From contig NC_047082.1 of the NCBI RefSeq assembly GCF_902459465.1, positions 7,667,407 through 7,731,406 of the forward strand: a stretch of DNA of 64,000 nucleotides, given 5' to 3'. Both the position numbers and the translations under genes were made by a program. This document shows positions 27,601 to 37,300 of this stretch, piece after piece (the stretch's first letter is position 1; every line of letters starts with the position of its first letter). The DNA is from Asterias rubens (taxonomy: Eukaryota > Echinodermata > Asteroidea > Forcipulatida > Asteriidae). Below the pieces are notes generated by a model that saw only the letters and a list, made by a program, of their open reading frames with translations, ran no database searches and had not been told where the DNA came from.

Positions 27601-29554
27601 AACAGTAGCATTGCTGTCTGAATCAAACTGGCCTTGAATTAACCCACGGCACCAACAGCAATTGCCTCAGTGTCCTGTGCCTTTGCTGTGGTGCCCCTTT
27701 TTTGCATAGTACAATTTCAATAACAATTTATAGTTTTTTCATAGAAGTTCCCCATACCAGAGGGAAATTCTGCTGGGCATGTTCAAGAGAGAAGTTCAAG
27801 GCCTGGTCATATAAATAATAGGCTCCTAAATGGAATTTAAAAAATGTAAACATATTTTATGGAAAACAACCTTTGCAGTAACATCCAGTCTCAGGTACAA
27901 TTATTTGCAGCAATGTCTTTCAACAATTTATCATATTTTGTATGTAGTCTTGTTCCACAGTGTGTCATGCAGACAATGTTATTTCAATGACAAGTCACAG
28001 CCTATTTGATGTACGTTTAAGGTCAATAAACAATTTAATAGCAACAGTTGGCATGACAACAATTAAATTGCTTGTTATTATAAAGTCACTCATTCAGGTG
28101 GATGTGAATGGAGAGGGTATATGGTATAATTCATAGTAAAAGTATCCCCAAAATGGTTAACAACAACAACTGTGAATACCACTGCATTCCCAAAGGCATG
28201 AATGAACACAAAATACGAGTTTGATTTTTGTCAGAGGTTTTACACAACAGTAAGTAGACTGGGGGGGGGGGGGGGGACGTAGGTGGTGGGGGAGGACAAA
28301 AGATGCCTTACCTTCCGCAAAAGTGTTTTTCAAAGACGTTTGTCCAGGTAAGATCTTGTACTTCTAAATTCTCCCTGCAACCAGACATACTAACTGGTCC
28401 TGAGGAAAATATTTTAGGGATGAGAATTACTAAGTGTGAAACTTCCTGAAAATGGATTTGGGCTTGGATTCCCTCTTGTTCTATTTCTAGACGGTGAACC
28501 TCCAAGATGACTGACTACAAGAGAAGGGTTTTGATACCTTTTGTAGATCAAGTGTTTTGGCTATGAATATGATGACACAATTTCCTACTCACTGTGAATG
28601 AAATTGTATGGAATTTACTGTAGACATTTTAGCTTCATTGGTCGTCAAGTTTTTGAGAACAAAATTGAGTAAATTGTTTAAATCACAAAGCAATGTTTTC
28701 AGGAGAGTCCTTTGACTAGACTTCAATGTAATGTACATGTTTGCTAAAATAGTTTTAGGCCTAGCCCTAGAGGTCTACTTGTTTCTAAAACTTTGTTGTA
28801 CAGCACCTTGCAGCAAAAAAAGCAATATTTTAAGGAAAACTTTCTGTCGTCACTATCTTTAGCTCATGCTTATTGTTAATCTGTGGTGTGGTGTGTTTTG
28901 TAGTACAAAATCTTTACTTTGATGGCAACCATCTGACCATCATGACCAAACCCAACTTTCTAAATTTAAATCGTATCATTTTGATCTTGATCTTGATTAG
29001 TTGATATTATGATGAATGATCGGTTCCTTACTAGGAACAATACTCAGGAAGGAGGGGCAAATGTATCATTATCAATATCACTATCAGACTATTTTATGAA
29101 ACAAAAATAGAGCATAGATATGTGTATGGGGCTTACCAAAGTATCACAAGTATAAAACTATTTTTTTTATTAAAAGATTTTGTAGACTAGAATTTAGAAA
29201 AAAGAATTGTGTTAAATAAACAAATAATATTTTATAAAACAAAAGACCAACAGTTGTAACGAGAGGATACTTACTTGTGTTATTGAGAAGTGTTTTGTTC
29301 TTAAAGCTAAGTTTTCTTCGTCGCTGAGCCAAAACACTTTCCATAGACGAGATACTTAAATTACGACTACGACTGGCGCAATGTTGATTTACCGTCTGCT
29401 CCGTCAACAGAGGCTGCACAGTCAAAGTGACAATTTTTGGAGAAGTTCCCGACTCAGTTTTTGGTATTTCCCAGGCGCGAGAAGAGCTCAAAAGATAACT
29501 GTAGCTTTCCTTGGGTTTATTGGGACACCCCCGGTGCCACCAGTCGCCTTGCAT
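3631..29554 (-). CDS. Orphan multi-exon gene: basic Ser/Thr/Arg-rich protein, function unknown
   Basis: I do not recognise this family. Exons read on the minus strand: 29554-29275 (ATG at 29554, in-frame TGA just upstream), 28399-28312, 24953-24738, 23589-23329, 22286-22149 (or from 22310), 8604-8396, 6480-6160 and 3779-3631 (TGA). All junctions are GT-AG and the frame is kept throughout: one phase-1 intron, four phase-2 introns, then two phase-1 introns. The total is 1662 nt, about 553 aa. The product is basic and low in complexity. It has a KRKKKR cluster near the fifth exon junction, a charged helix with LLERKLEREREKR, a Ser/Thr-rich stretch, and a conserved-looking tail with SPSFQQRLTELAALESDTI followed by RYERTKRIKKRSKQ. 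That tail suggests a helical, possibly cytoskeletal or nuclear, module (inference). The last three exons are the best supported. The acceptors at 24953, 23589 and 22286 have weak pyrimidine tracts and the donor after 23329 (gttgga) is unusual, so alternative first exons or two transcripts remain possible. Confidence 0.5.
3838..4612. repeat. 160-bp tandem repeat array
   Basis: The phrase acagcctcctggattta recurs with its ggattta at 3961, 4121, 4281, 4441 and 4601, an exact 160-bp period. Copies differ by only a few bases (for example tcggatcaaaatttt versus tcggatcaacatttt). A more diverged partial copy lies at about 3838-3960, and the last copy breaks at ggatttatga. The array lies in the last intron (3780-6159) of the outer minus-strand gene, only about 60 bases from its final exon. 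It is minisatellite-like, with no open frame. Confidence 0.9.
5148..5450. repeat. Short irregular direct repeats in last intron
   Basis: The block ggttgccaaacat-(g)-tatgttgtaaggcaaaatgg occurs near 5164-5203 and again near 5312-5350. The block gtgaggccgataacataatg occurs near 5287 and 5415. The spacing is irregular, which suggests overlapping duplications rather than a clean array. No gene is visible in the rest of this intron. Confidence 0.6.
6481..8395. other. Intron of the outer minus-strand gene
   Basis: It lies between the 6480-6160 and 8604-8396 exons. The part near 7560-8250 looks like a degraded interspersed repeat containing cctcttgcaagtgacgtcac and two overlapping plus-strand open frames (about 7724-8104) without recognisable domains. 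I see no supported gene. Confidence 0.5.
13325..13400. repeat. 37-bp direct tandem duplication
   Basis: The segment containing aaataaatgacattaaatag and gcagccctggaatttc is present twice in tandem with essentially no difference. It is intronic or 3' of the nested Myb-like gene. It shows a recent small duplication and nothing more. Confidence 0.8.
13840..14200. mobile_element. Foldback MITE (long palindromic element)
   Basis: Two arms of about 165 bp are inverted copies. The left arm has aaccgtttgttataaaatcg and tatggttagaaagatgttgt. The right arm has their complements, ending ataacaaacggtttcaaatgc. The centre, 13991-14024, is a near-perfect palindrome around gggagtcaaaaatttgactccc. I recall closely similar, very abundant elements in asteroid genomes, which is the main clue to the organism. 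The outer ends have drifted, so no target duplication is readable. Confidence 0.8.
14625..16686 (-). CDS. Myb/SANT-like DNA-binding protein (Myb_DNA-bind_5 type), nested gene
   Basis: Three exons on the minus strand: 16686-16456 (ATG at 16686), 15929-15709 and 15354-14625 (TAA). They sum to 1182 nt, 393 aa, with canonical GT-AG junctions and matching phases. The first exon and the start of the second encode a compact helix-turn-helix module: EEDKMLLLSLIADYVGILES, then KAWATISKRF and LYRRLKLKAKKEVG. This matches the Myb/SANT-like DNA-binding type found in many invertebrate proteins of NAIF1- or FSBP-like layout, often linked to domesticated Harbinger-type transposons (family knowledge). The middle is acidic. 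A basic linker follows, and the protein ends in an amphipathic helix, AKEEAYKMMWQNAQLQRDLL, likely a coiled coil. I infer a nuclear DNA-binding protein of unknown target. It sits in an intron of the outer orphan gene on the same strand. Confidence 0.85.
15463..15620 (+). mobile_element. tRNA-derived SINE
   Basis: It contains a tRNA-like head with an A-box-like stretch (tgtggtcttgttggtaagac) and a B box (gggttcgaatccc). The body that follows contains taatatgcctgtgatt and a short hairpin (cctgtgattatttttcacag). It is inserted in the second intron of the Myb-like gene, opposite to its direction. The head does not fold as a complete modern tRNA, and the body matches what I recall of a starfish SINE, so I call a SINE rather than a tRNA gene. 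Confidence 0.7.
16687..22148. other. Intron of outer gene upstream of the nested gene
   Basis: I see no further supported exon. The stretch contains a copy of a repeat with ctgcccggtgcccttgaa (about 18170-18320) and a guanine run near 18690-18707. Three diverged copies of a block starting aaggcaaa-ttcaaa lie near 19998, 20228 and 20393. Several minus-strand open frames of 60-85 codons (for example 21416-21673) lack domains. The first few hundred bases would hold the promoter of the Myb-like gene. Confidence 0.4.
16755..16847. repeat. Perfect 31-bp x 3 tandem repeat in the Myb-like gene promoter region
   Basis: Three identical 31-bp units (tttctcacattggatgatga followed by ctccacagttg) run 16755-16785, 16786-16816 and 16817-16847. 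They lie 69-161 bases upstream of the ATG of the nested minus-strand gene, so they are in its promoter or 5' UTR. Each unit carries attgg (CCAAT on the gene strand) and tgatgactcc, which resembles an AP-1-like site. Confidence 0.9.
24247..24326. ncRNA. Pre-miRNA-like hairpin (candidate only)
   Basis: An 80-nt segment folds into a nearly perfect stem. The left arm contains ttcatttgcatacttccctg. The right arm, ttcagggtagtatgcaaatg, is its complement apart from one mismatch, and the base of the stem (gcaag ... cttgc) pairs across a small bulge. The loop is about 20 nt. It is intronic in the outer minus-strand gene. Each arm carries an octamer-like ATTTGCAT. Expression is unknown and a tiny foldback element would look the same. 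Confidence 0.3.
24954..28311. other. Intron of the outer gene
   Basis: It lies between the 28399-28312 and 24953-24738 exons. It contains one tRNA-headed SINE fragment (25488-25610), a 17-base guanine run at about 28260 and a repeat fragment near 27625-27810 with gtgcccc and cataccagagggaaat. No supported coding sequence is seen. Confidence 0.45.
25488..25610 (+). mobile_element. tRNA-headed SINE fragment
   Basis: The head has gttggctgagtggtttctgt (A-box-like) and tggttcagttcccgg (B-box-like), spaced as in a tRNA promoter. A short body follows with catgtggatgtggtt and tgcatgggtttttctcccat. No complete cloverleaf with anticodon is evident, so a SINE is favoured over a functional tRNA. Confidence 0.55.
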
Positions 29555-31379
29555 CTTCAAAATTCACAAAGATGAGTCGGATTACAACAAATAGTTTAGA
29601 CAACTTTCCAAAACTGTACCATCAGAATTTCCGCCATTTCAGAACGCCCTCTTAGTGCATGAAGAGAGAGCTCTCAGAAAGTTTTTACACCTAAGTCTGT
29701 GATTGGTTCTTCATTCCCACGTCACTCAATTTGCGTATTCATAACTCAAGCTAAAAACAGACACATAAATAGAGATTTCTATCCATTTTGTGGCTATAAT
29801 CTGCCTTCTTTATTGTTTCTCCTCGTTACCAATGCTCAGAATGGATCCATTAATTATCAGGCTCCATAAAAACTATATACAACAATAATTCTGCAAATAA
29901 CCTGCACCACACCAGAAATAAATGCCCTTGTTGTTAAGATATTTGGTTTTCTTCACACAACACTAACAACTCTTTAATTTCCTCACATTCTCACTAAGTG
30001 TTTCTCAAGTTTTTAAACTCACAATTACACAATTCACACAAAAAGCAAAATTTCCCTAATATTAATAAGTTCCTTTCGAAAAGTAGCTCATAGATTTTTT
30101 TTCTTTCAAACAATATTTGTTTTAAATGTCACTCATATTTTGTCCATGTTCAAATATAAATACACACATTTATGACAGGGCATTGGTTTCTGATGTGATA
30201 CACAATTTATAACAAACTCATTTATGTGTTATTCTTTTGTAATAATTATTGTGTACTTTTAAGCAATTCAAACTGGGCCAGACCATTCCTGTACAGGGGT
30301 TATTTAACTCTTTTTACTCTTGAAAATATATCATAGTTTATTTGCTGTGTACTGGTGCAAACACAGCAAACATTATATAGAATATCAGCACTTTTTTGTT
30401 ACCTACTTAAGTACAAAATACTAGTCTTAGAAAGTCCGATTTTGAAAATAAAGGCCATTTTAAATTATACATTTTAACAAATTGCACCGAGTAAAAAAAA
30501 TCCCCTTTACAAAAATGGTTCTGACCTCAGTTGGCTATATACAATATTTATACAATAAACAAAACAAAAAAAGGAAAAAATAAGGCATTTTATTTATAAC
30601 ACATGATGTCTCGATTTAAAAAAGCTAAATAGGTAATAGAATTGTTAACAGAAGGGAGAAAGTAGGAACCATGGAAGAAAACAAGTCAAGCTTCTTTTTG
30701 CAGTAAAAAGCAATAATCATTAAAACATGATGCAGATTAGAGCGATAAGTGTTGATGCGTTAGTTTCTACAGCCACATACCGTTATACTTAGAATACACA
30801 AGTACATGCAAAATTCAAGTCTGGCTTGCGAATTGTCATTCTTTATGCTGCAAATAATTTTATACAACCAAACTACAATCATTCTCAGACGATTTGTGTC
30901 AGAATAACATTTTAAAACGTTGAAGCTTAAAACGGTAATATCTTTCAGATGAATTTGGTTTACACATTCATCTTTGTGTGTGCTTTGAATTTAAAAACAT
31001 TTTGAACGCGTGTTTCTGAAAACTTGTTTTTTGTACACCTTTAGTGAAAAAAGCAAACCTTGATTTACATATTTCAAAAGTGCAAAGCCTGTTCAATTTT
31101 GGAAATGGAAAGATTCACAACTGTGTAACAAAAACGAGGCTGAAAGGGGAATTACTGTTCATGATTGATAATTCAACCAGAGAATAAGATAAGATACCAA
31201 CAGACGCTAAGCACAAAACTTTGCTAAGCACTAAAGATTATTGCTTGGCAGAAACAGGATACCAGCCAAATAACTGTGTAATTTAGATTAAATAGGACTG
31301 GTGCCATGATAATTTTTAACTTAGCAGAAAAAACGTGTTGAGATATACTTAATACTCAACATCCTTATGTCGTGAGGCA

Positions 31380-31577
31380 AGAGCCCAATTTCATAGGGCT
31401 GCTTAGCAAAAAAGAAACATAAGAACAAAACAAGTATGCTTACTTGAATAAGGATAGTAGCCCCAACATGTAAGTTATTTGTACTAACTGTGACTTGTTT
31501 CCTGCTTATTTGTTTTGGTAAGCAGAAATTTGTTAAGCACTATTGCTCGCCCAGGCAGATCTATGAAATTGGGCCCC
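31380..31577. mobile_element. Foldback MITE, gggcccaatttcat family
   Basis: The left end gagcccaatttcatagggct and right end agatctatgaaattgggccc are inverted copies. The interior repeats the word gcttagcag in both directions. The same family recurs at 38636-38818, 47180-47366, 47597-47790 and 63087-63280, so it is an abundant non-autonomous family in this genome. Confidence 0.75.
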
Positions 31578-34038
31578 AGTAACATCATGTGTCTTTAACA
31601 AGAAAATTGTGAATATACAGTTGTTTATTTTTGAATGTTTAAACAGGGATACTTTCCCTTAAACTCAAGTTAGTATCGAGCATAAATAATTCTAGCAAAG
31701 GGGTCAAGTATGTGGTATAATATGACTCCTAGGAATGATCATTACAATCACTAAGATAAATTGCTCACTGATGTACCTAAAATGTCAATGATTATAAATA
31801 GTTTCCTAGTACCAAACAATATCAACATATATTTTAATTGTTATTATTAATTTGCTCACAGTGTATCAAAGAAACATAGCATGAATAAATCCAGTGTTGC
31901 CACTGCTTTGCGAAACCCTTTAGGTTCCAATTATTTTAAGCCCATAAGAGCACAATTGGGCATGATATTCAATATTAATTTTTAAATAATCATCAATGCA
32001 CTGAAAAATTATCCCTGCGTGTTTTGGGGAAATCTTTGTACATTTTTAGACTGACTCTTCCTGACTAGACCCTGTAATGAAATTATCACAATTCATGTAT
32101 AAAACAACCAAGAAATCAACAGAAAATGTTAATGTTCCTCGATTAGTTTCATCCGAAGACAAAATATGCATCTGAAACTTAACTTAGAATTGGCTTTTAA
32201 AAAAGGTGAAAATCACTGTGTACAAAATGACAAATCTGCCTATTTGCATCGCTTAACAAGCCAATAATTTTTTATTTATATTGTCAGTTTTACAACTCAA
32301 ACTGATTCACACTAGTAGAATGTAGATTGTGGGAATTGTATATTTTTTATTGAGGTTTCGAATCAAGATGTTTTCTATTGTTTTTGTTTGTTTACACTAC
32401 TGTGCATGCCTTACAAAACACTGGTCTTGGCCTGGATGCTCCTTTAAAAAAGTGCCCCAATAGACTTGTCAAATGGAAGTGCACTTTGCAAAATGAAAAT
32501 GGCTTTGCCCTCTCTTAAAGACGAAATTCCAGGCTGTTTATGTTCACCTATAGCATGAAACGATTTCATCCATCAATTTTGCATAGCCGAGTATTTCGAC
32601 CGAAACAGCTTTTGGGACAATATTTCTGGATTCTATTAATTGTTAAACACTTCCATAAACAATCTCATACCATTACTTCCATTCAGCTTTTTAAACCAAA
32701 CAATCCCCCCCCCCATCCCCAATTCTCACCAATCAATGGACAAAAACAAATAACTGGCCACATTTCTTACATTTGCTATTTACATTTAGAGAAAACAACA
32801 ATGCTTTCTTACATATTTGATGTGTTGTGATTTTTACAAGGCTTACGCTTTAAGGCAGGGTGTACTTTGGATAATTACTCCACACGTTAATGAACAAAAG
32901 TTTACCCTGCCTTTAAAAGAAACCCCAGAGAAATAATGTTACTTCAGCAATAGATAGAGATCATCACCGGCAATTCGAAAATGGTTTCACTTGTCTTAAA
33001 CGCAGGCTAAATATAAATAACTTCCAAGTATGGATGGGCTTTGCACCACAATAACAATTAAAACTTAACATAACAGAGAGGGTGATCATAACAAAACAAA
33101 AACACATCCAGTAAGTGCCAACAGAAACAAAAACAAAACTCAAGGCATAAAAGAAAAAAACATTCTATCCGGTTTAAAAAATACCTAAATTTAATTTGAA
33201 GGGTTTGACTCAACCACGACTACATTTTAAAATCACAAATGGGATTGGTGCCGATTCTGTAACTTTGTAAAAAAGGGAATTCTTGTATTTAAAAAAAAAA
33301 AAAAAAAAGTAGAAGGGACAAAAATACACAAGAAGCAAAGACTGATGTCTACACAAGGCATAGTGTCTTCATTTGAAGTACCATGATACGCCCATCGGCT
33401 GTGATAAAGGGCTACACAAGAACTCGGTATTATTATCATTGTACCACCATGTGTGTATCTACTTCGCTATGTAGATTTTGATTTTTGGGAACAAGGTCTT
33501 ACTTTTCGTCCTACTATCGCGGATACTTAAATCCAAAATCTACTCTGCGGCAGTAGAATGAAAGCAAGACCTAGTTCCCAAAGAACAAAAAATCTAAACA
33601 GAAAAGTAGATATACAAATGGTGTTACCGCAAACTGAATAAACATTGATACCTCACCATGCATTGCTTCAAAACGTACATTAGTATTCCATTGTACAATC
33701 TCTTGGCAAAACGTACATTATTATTACTATTTGCTTAGTTAATTGTCCAATCTCTTGGATATTTCCTTATACTTGAATGGAACTAATGCTTTACTCTACA
33801 TTTCTTTGAATTCTTGGAACTTGTCTAAGATAATAAATTAGTGTCTAAAGTATCTGCAGAGTTAATGAGTTGTCGGCCTCACATGACAGTTAATAGTAGA
33901 GAGTATAAAAGGGAAATTCTTGACAAAGTTAAAACTCGGTTGATTGATTAATATGCTTCTTCTGTGGTTTTACATTTGTTCTGTTGTAGCGCTTTGCAAC
34001 CGCTGGAAAAGGCTTTACTAAATGCTTTTTTATAACTT

Positions 34039-34044
34039 TTTATT
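34039..34044 (-). terminator. Candidate NUP153 polyadenylation signal
   Basis: A TTTATT on the plus strand reads AATAAA in the NUP153 direction, about 217 bases after the stop codon. It is the nearest canonical hexamer I noticed. Further hexamers occur downstream and a longer 3' UTR is possible. Confidence 0.35.
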
Positions 34045-34260
34045 AATGAAGGCAGACTAATAATACCAAAAGATTTTTGTCAAGTTCAATACAAATCAAC
34101 CGATGCTAAGAATGTGGTGGGGTTATTTGGCGTACATTTGGCTGTGCCATTTTGAAAGATTCTATCCATACAGTGACTGCAGGATTAAAGGACTAGAGTG
34201 ATGAAAGTTAGCATCTAAAAAGAGAAAGGTTACCTAAAGATTTGAATTTCTTTGGCGCTA

Positions 34261-34369
34261 CTATGTCTTTCTGGTCCTACGTACAGCTTTCCTTATCTTA
34301 CGTGGTTGCTGCTGCTGGGATCCTGCTTGACCAAAACTGAAGGAGGAGGCGGCAGGTGCTTGATTTCCC
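34261..34369 (-). CDS. NUP153: NUP153 last coding exon: conserved basic C-terminus
   Basis: This is part of the NUP153 gene. The 109-nt exon starts after gaacag, completes the glycine codon split with exon 16 and reads NQAPAASSFSFGQAGSQQQQ, then PRKIRKAVRRTRKT and TAG. The basic end corresponds to the RKIK-AVRRRK tail of vertebrate Nup153, described as an importin-binding or nuclear-targeting element (family knowledge). Its frame fit confirms that the gene is complete at its 3' end. Confidence 0.9.
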
Positions 34370-37300
34370 CTGTTCAGAAAAAAAATATATCAAAAAAGAA
34401 AACTTTGAGTGATGACATTTTTAATTACAAAATCACTGTATAAACTGTTACATAAACAAAAAGTTCAAATGGAAATGCCCTTGGCAAAATGAAAATGGCC
34501 TTGCCCTCTCAAAGATGAGGCTCTAAGCCTGGTGAAGAATTAGACAAGAGACTCACCCGAATGCGAAGACACCAGGAGTTGAGCCTGCAGCTCCTGTGGT
34601 ATTCTGGGCTCCAAACCCAGACGGCTGCTGCTGCTGCTGCTGTCCACCGAAGTTAAACCCACCAGTTGATTGAGGAGCTGCCGCCGTGCTTTGTGCGGCG
34701 TTATTGTTAGCTGCTCCAAAGGCGAACACCCCTGGCGCCGTACTGGTGGCATTGTTTCCTCCAAAGTTAAAGCCTGCTGGAGCTGCTGCCTCCGCTTGAA
34801 ATCCTAGCAAGAAAATGTTTGGAAAGAAATTATTTATAATCCCACAAAAATGCAAAGCTTTAAAGGGATAGAACCTTTTCTTTTTTTTCGTCTTCCAAAC
34901 TTCAAACACAACATTTTATGGTACCCATTCCCCTCTCATTCGGTAATGCAAATACAAAAAAAAGAAAGACAAAAAAGGAAATTAAAAAGAGATGAATTCT
35001 TTACGTCAGTGCAAAAATGTAAAGTTTCAATAAATGTCCTATCTCACAAAGAAATTGCTCCATGCAAAAACATTGCATCTCAGAGCGAGTATGTTTTATG
35101 CATACATCCAGGCTATTTTGACTATTTCACATGCCATTTCATAACTGCTTTTTTAAGGAGAAGCGTTTTGCCATCGTTCCCCGCAGGAAAGAGTAGTGTG
35201 AAAAGGGGTTAAGTCACCTAAGCAAAAAAAAAGTTCTAAGTACCTATTCCAGAATTCGTTGCACCTGCACCAAATGCCGGCACAGTCGTCCCAGAACTCC
35301 CAAATCCAGGCGCCGCATTTCCCCCCGTTGCCCCAAATGTAGGTGTAGATGACCTAGAGTTATTAGCCGACGCAACTGTGCCGAACGCTGGGGTGGCAGC
35401 AGCTACACTGCCAAAGACACTTGAGCTGCTCGGGGTACCAAAGGTAGGAGCAACTGCTTGCGATGGCTGCTGTCCTCCGAATGGGTTGGGAGTAGAGTTG
35501 GTTGTTGCCGGAGCTCCGAATGCTCCAAAAACTGTGCTTGATGTTGCGTTGGAGCCACCGAATGCTGAAAAACAATTTCAGGAAGACTTACTTTTCAATA
35601 TCGCAATTTGCAAACAATGTAAGTTTGAACTGAACCAGACACAAAATCAAGTACTTAGAAATGTATTCATTTTTTTTTTACACACTTCCAGCCCAAAAGC
35701 AGCTCCAGAACATTGAACCTACTGACTATTTATCTTTTCTACTTCTCCTGGATGGACTACCCTGAAATATTGCCTTTGCAACCCTCCTTGCCATAAAGTA
35801 CTACAGACTGCCACAAAGTACTATACTTCCAGGCTAGCATACCTTATATAGCACCGCTTACAAAATAAAAAGCAGAAGCCGTGGCTATGAAAATAGACAG
35901 GGTTTTCTATATTTTGGCCTAAAAGCTTGGTTTGAGAATAAGGTCTTCAGAGTTTTGACAAAGACAGTGAAGTCCAGCTATGATTCTGTACCTCCGTATG
36001 CTGGGGGAGCATTTTCCTTTGGTTTTGTTGTAGACGCTCCAGCTCTAAACTGGAAACCACCCGTGGCTGCTGCTGGGGCAGCAGTCTGGTTTGCTGATGC
36101 TGAGAAGTTGAAGCCCCCAGTTTTGTTAGAGTTGGTTGCTGGAAGACAAACAGAAAAGCTGTCAAAACCTCTTGACTCAATAAGAATAGGTTCTTATAAA
36201 GCACATTTCTCGATATAACCCACAGCTCCTAACGCAATAGACCAATCAACTAAGCTCTGCCCCATTCCGTATTGACCAATCACAACGCAACGAAGGTCCG
36301 ACAAATAAGGTCCGACTAGCATGCGCGTATCTTGGCACGCGGCAGAGTTGTGCAGAAAGGCATTGGAGACCCCACGTGTTCTTGCTCACACGTGCGTCGT
36401 GGGCGGAGCCTACTGGATCGGTCTATTGCTGTGGTCCCCTATGCTAGGTTCCTGTACAAATTTACATTTTCCTCTTCGAGGTAATACCAGAGGGAAACTG
36501 ATATGTCCCTTCAAGAGCGAAGTTCAAGGCCAGAAAGCGAACATGTATAAATACAAACCCTGATCGAAGAGCTGGACAACGAAGTAAACTACACAACTAT
36601 TATTGAGATCTTAATAGATCTTAAAAGTCTTTAAAGGTTTCTTGAATTTCATCATTGAGTTAGATTGACAGACTTCTGGGAGAGACTAATGCACTGATTC
36701 TTGTTGTCATAGTTACCTGCTCCGAATGTAAACTGATCACTTGGTTGTGAAGTCGTCGCACTCTGGCTCGGTGTTCCAAAGGTTATACCTCCATTGGCTT
36801 TGGATTGGGTTTCAACTGGTAAAAGAAATTCAGTTGCAACAAAAGTCTTTTTATTTAATTGTTCAGTTTAAATAGAAGGTATTATTTTGGTAATCACTCT
36901 TAAAATTAAAGGCAACAACAAATTTGTAATCCTGCAGCAGCTTTAAAAAAAATGTGATTGTGTTGAATTATAAAAGTTTTTATGCTCCAAAATTTGAACC
37001 TGAGATCGTAACGTTTTTCAGATTTTGTATTCCTACAGGGTTATTTATGCAGTCCGGTGTCTCAGATGATTCTGTTCGCTAGAGATTCTGTCCCTCATAT
37101 GGTAAATTGACGTGGACTGAATAAAAGGTGCTATCACAAGATGTTTGTACGCAGTTCGCAGAATGGGGGGGACAGAATCTCCGGAGGGACAGAATAATCT
37201 GCCACACCAGATTTTCAGGGATATCTTTAAAGATTAAATTAATGGGCAAACCTTTGTTCTCAGAGCCACCAAATACAAATGTAGTAGAGGGTTGTTGGGG

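Larger units (their letters stand above)
29555..34260. other. Intergenic region and NUP153 3' flank
   Basis: About 4.7 kb of AT-rich sequence separates the first exon of the orphan gene from the NUP153 stop. Its right part is presumably NUP153 3' UTR and its left end the orphan-gene promoter. It contains one gggcccaatttcat-type foldback (31380-31577), a repeat block with gtgccccaatagactt (about 32400-32540) and an adenine run near 33292-33308. I see no supported coding region. An imperfect inverted repeat around gaacaaggtcttactttcg lies near 33460-33610. Confidence 0.5.
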
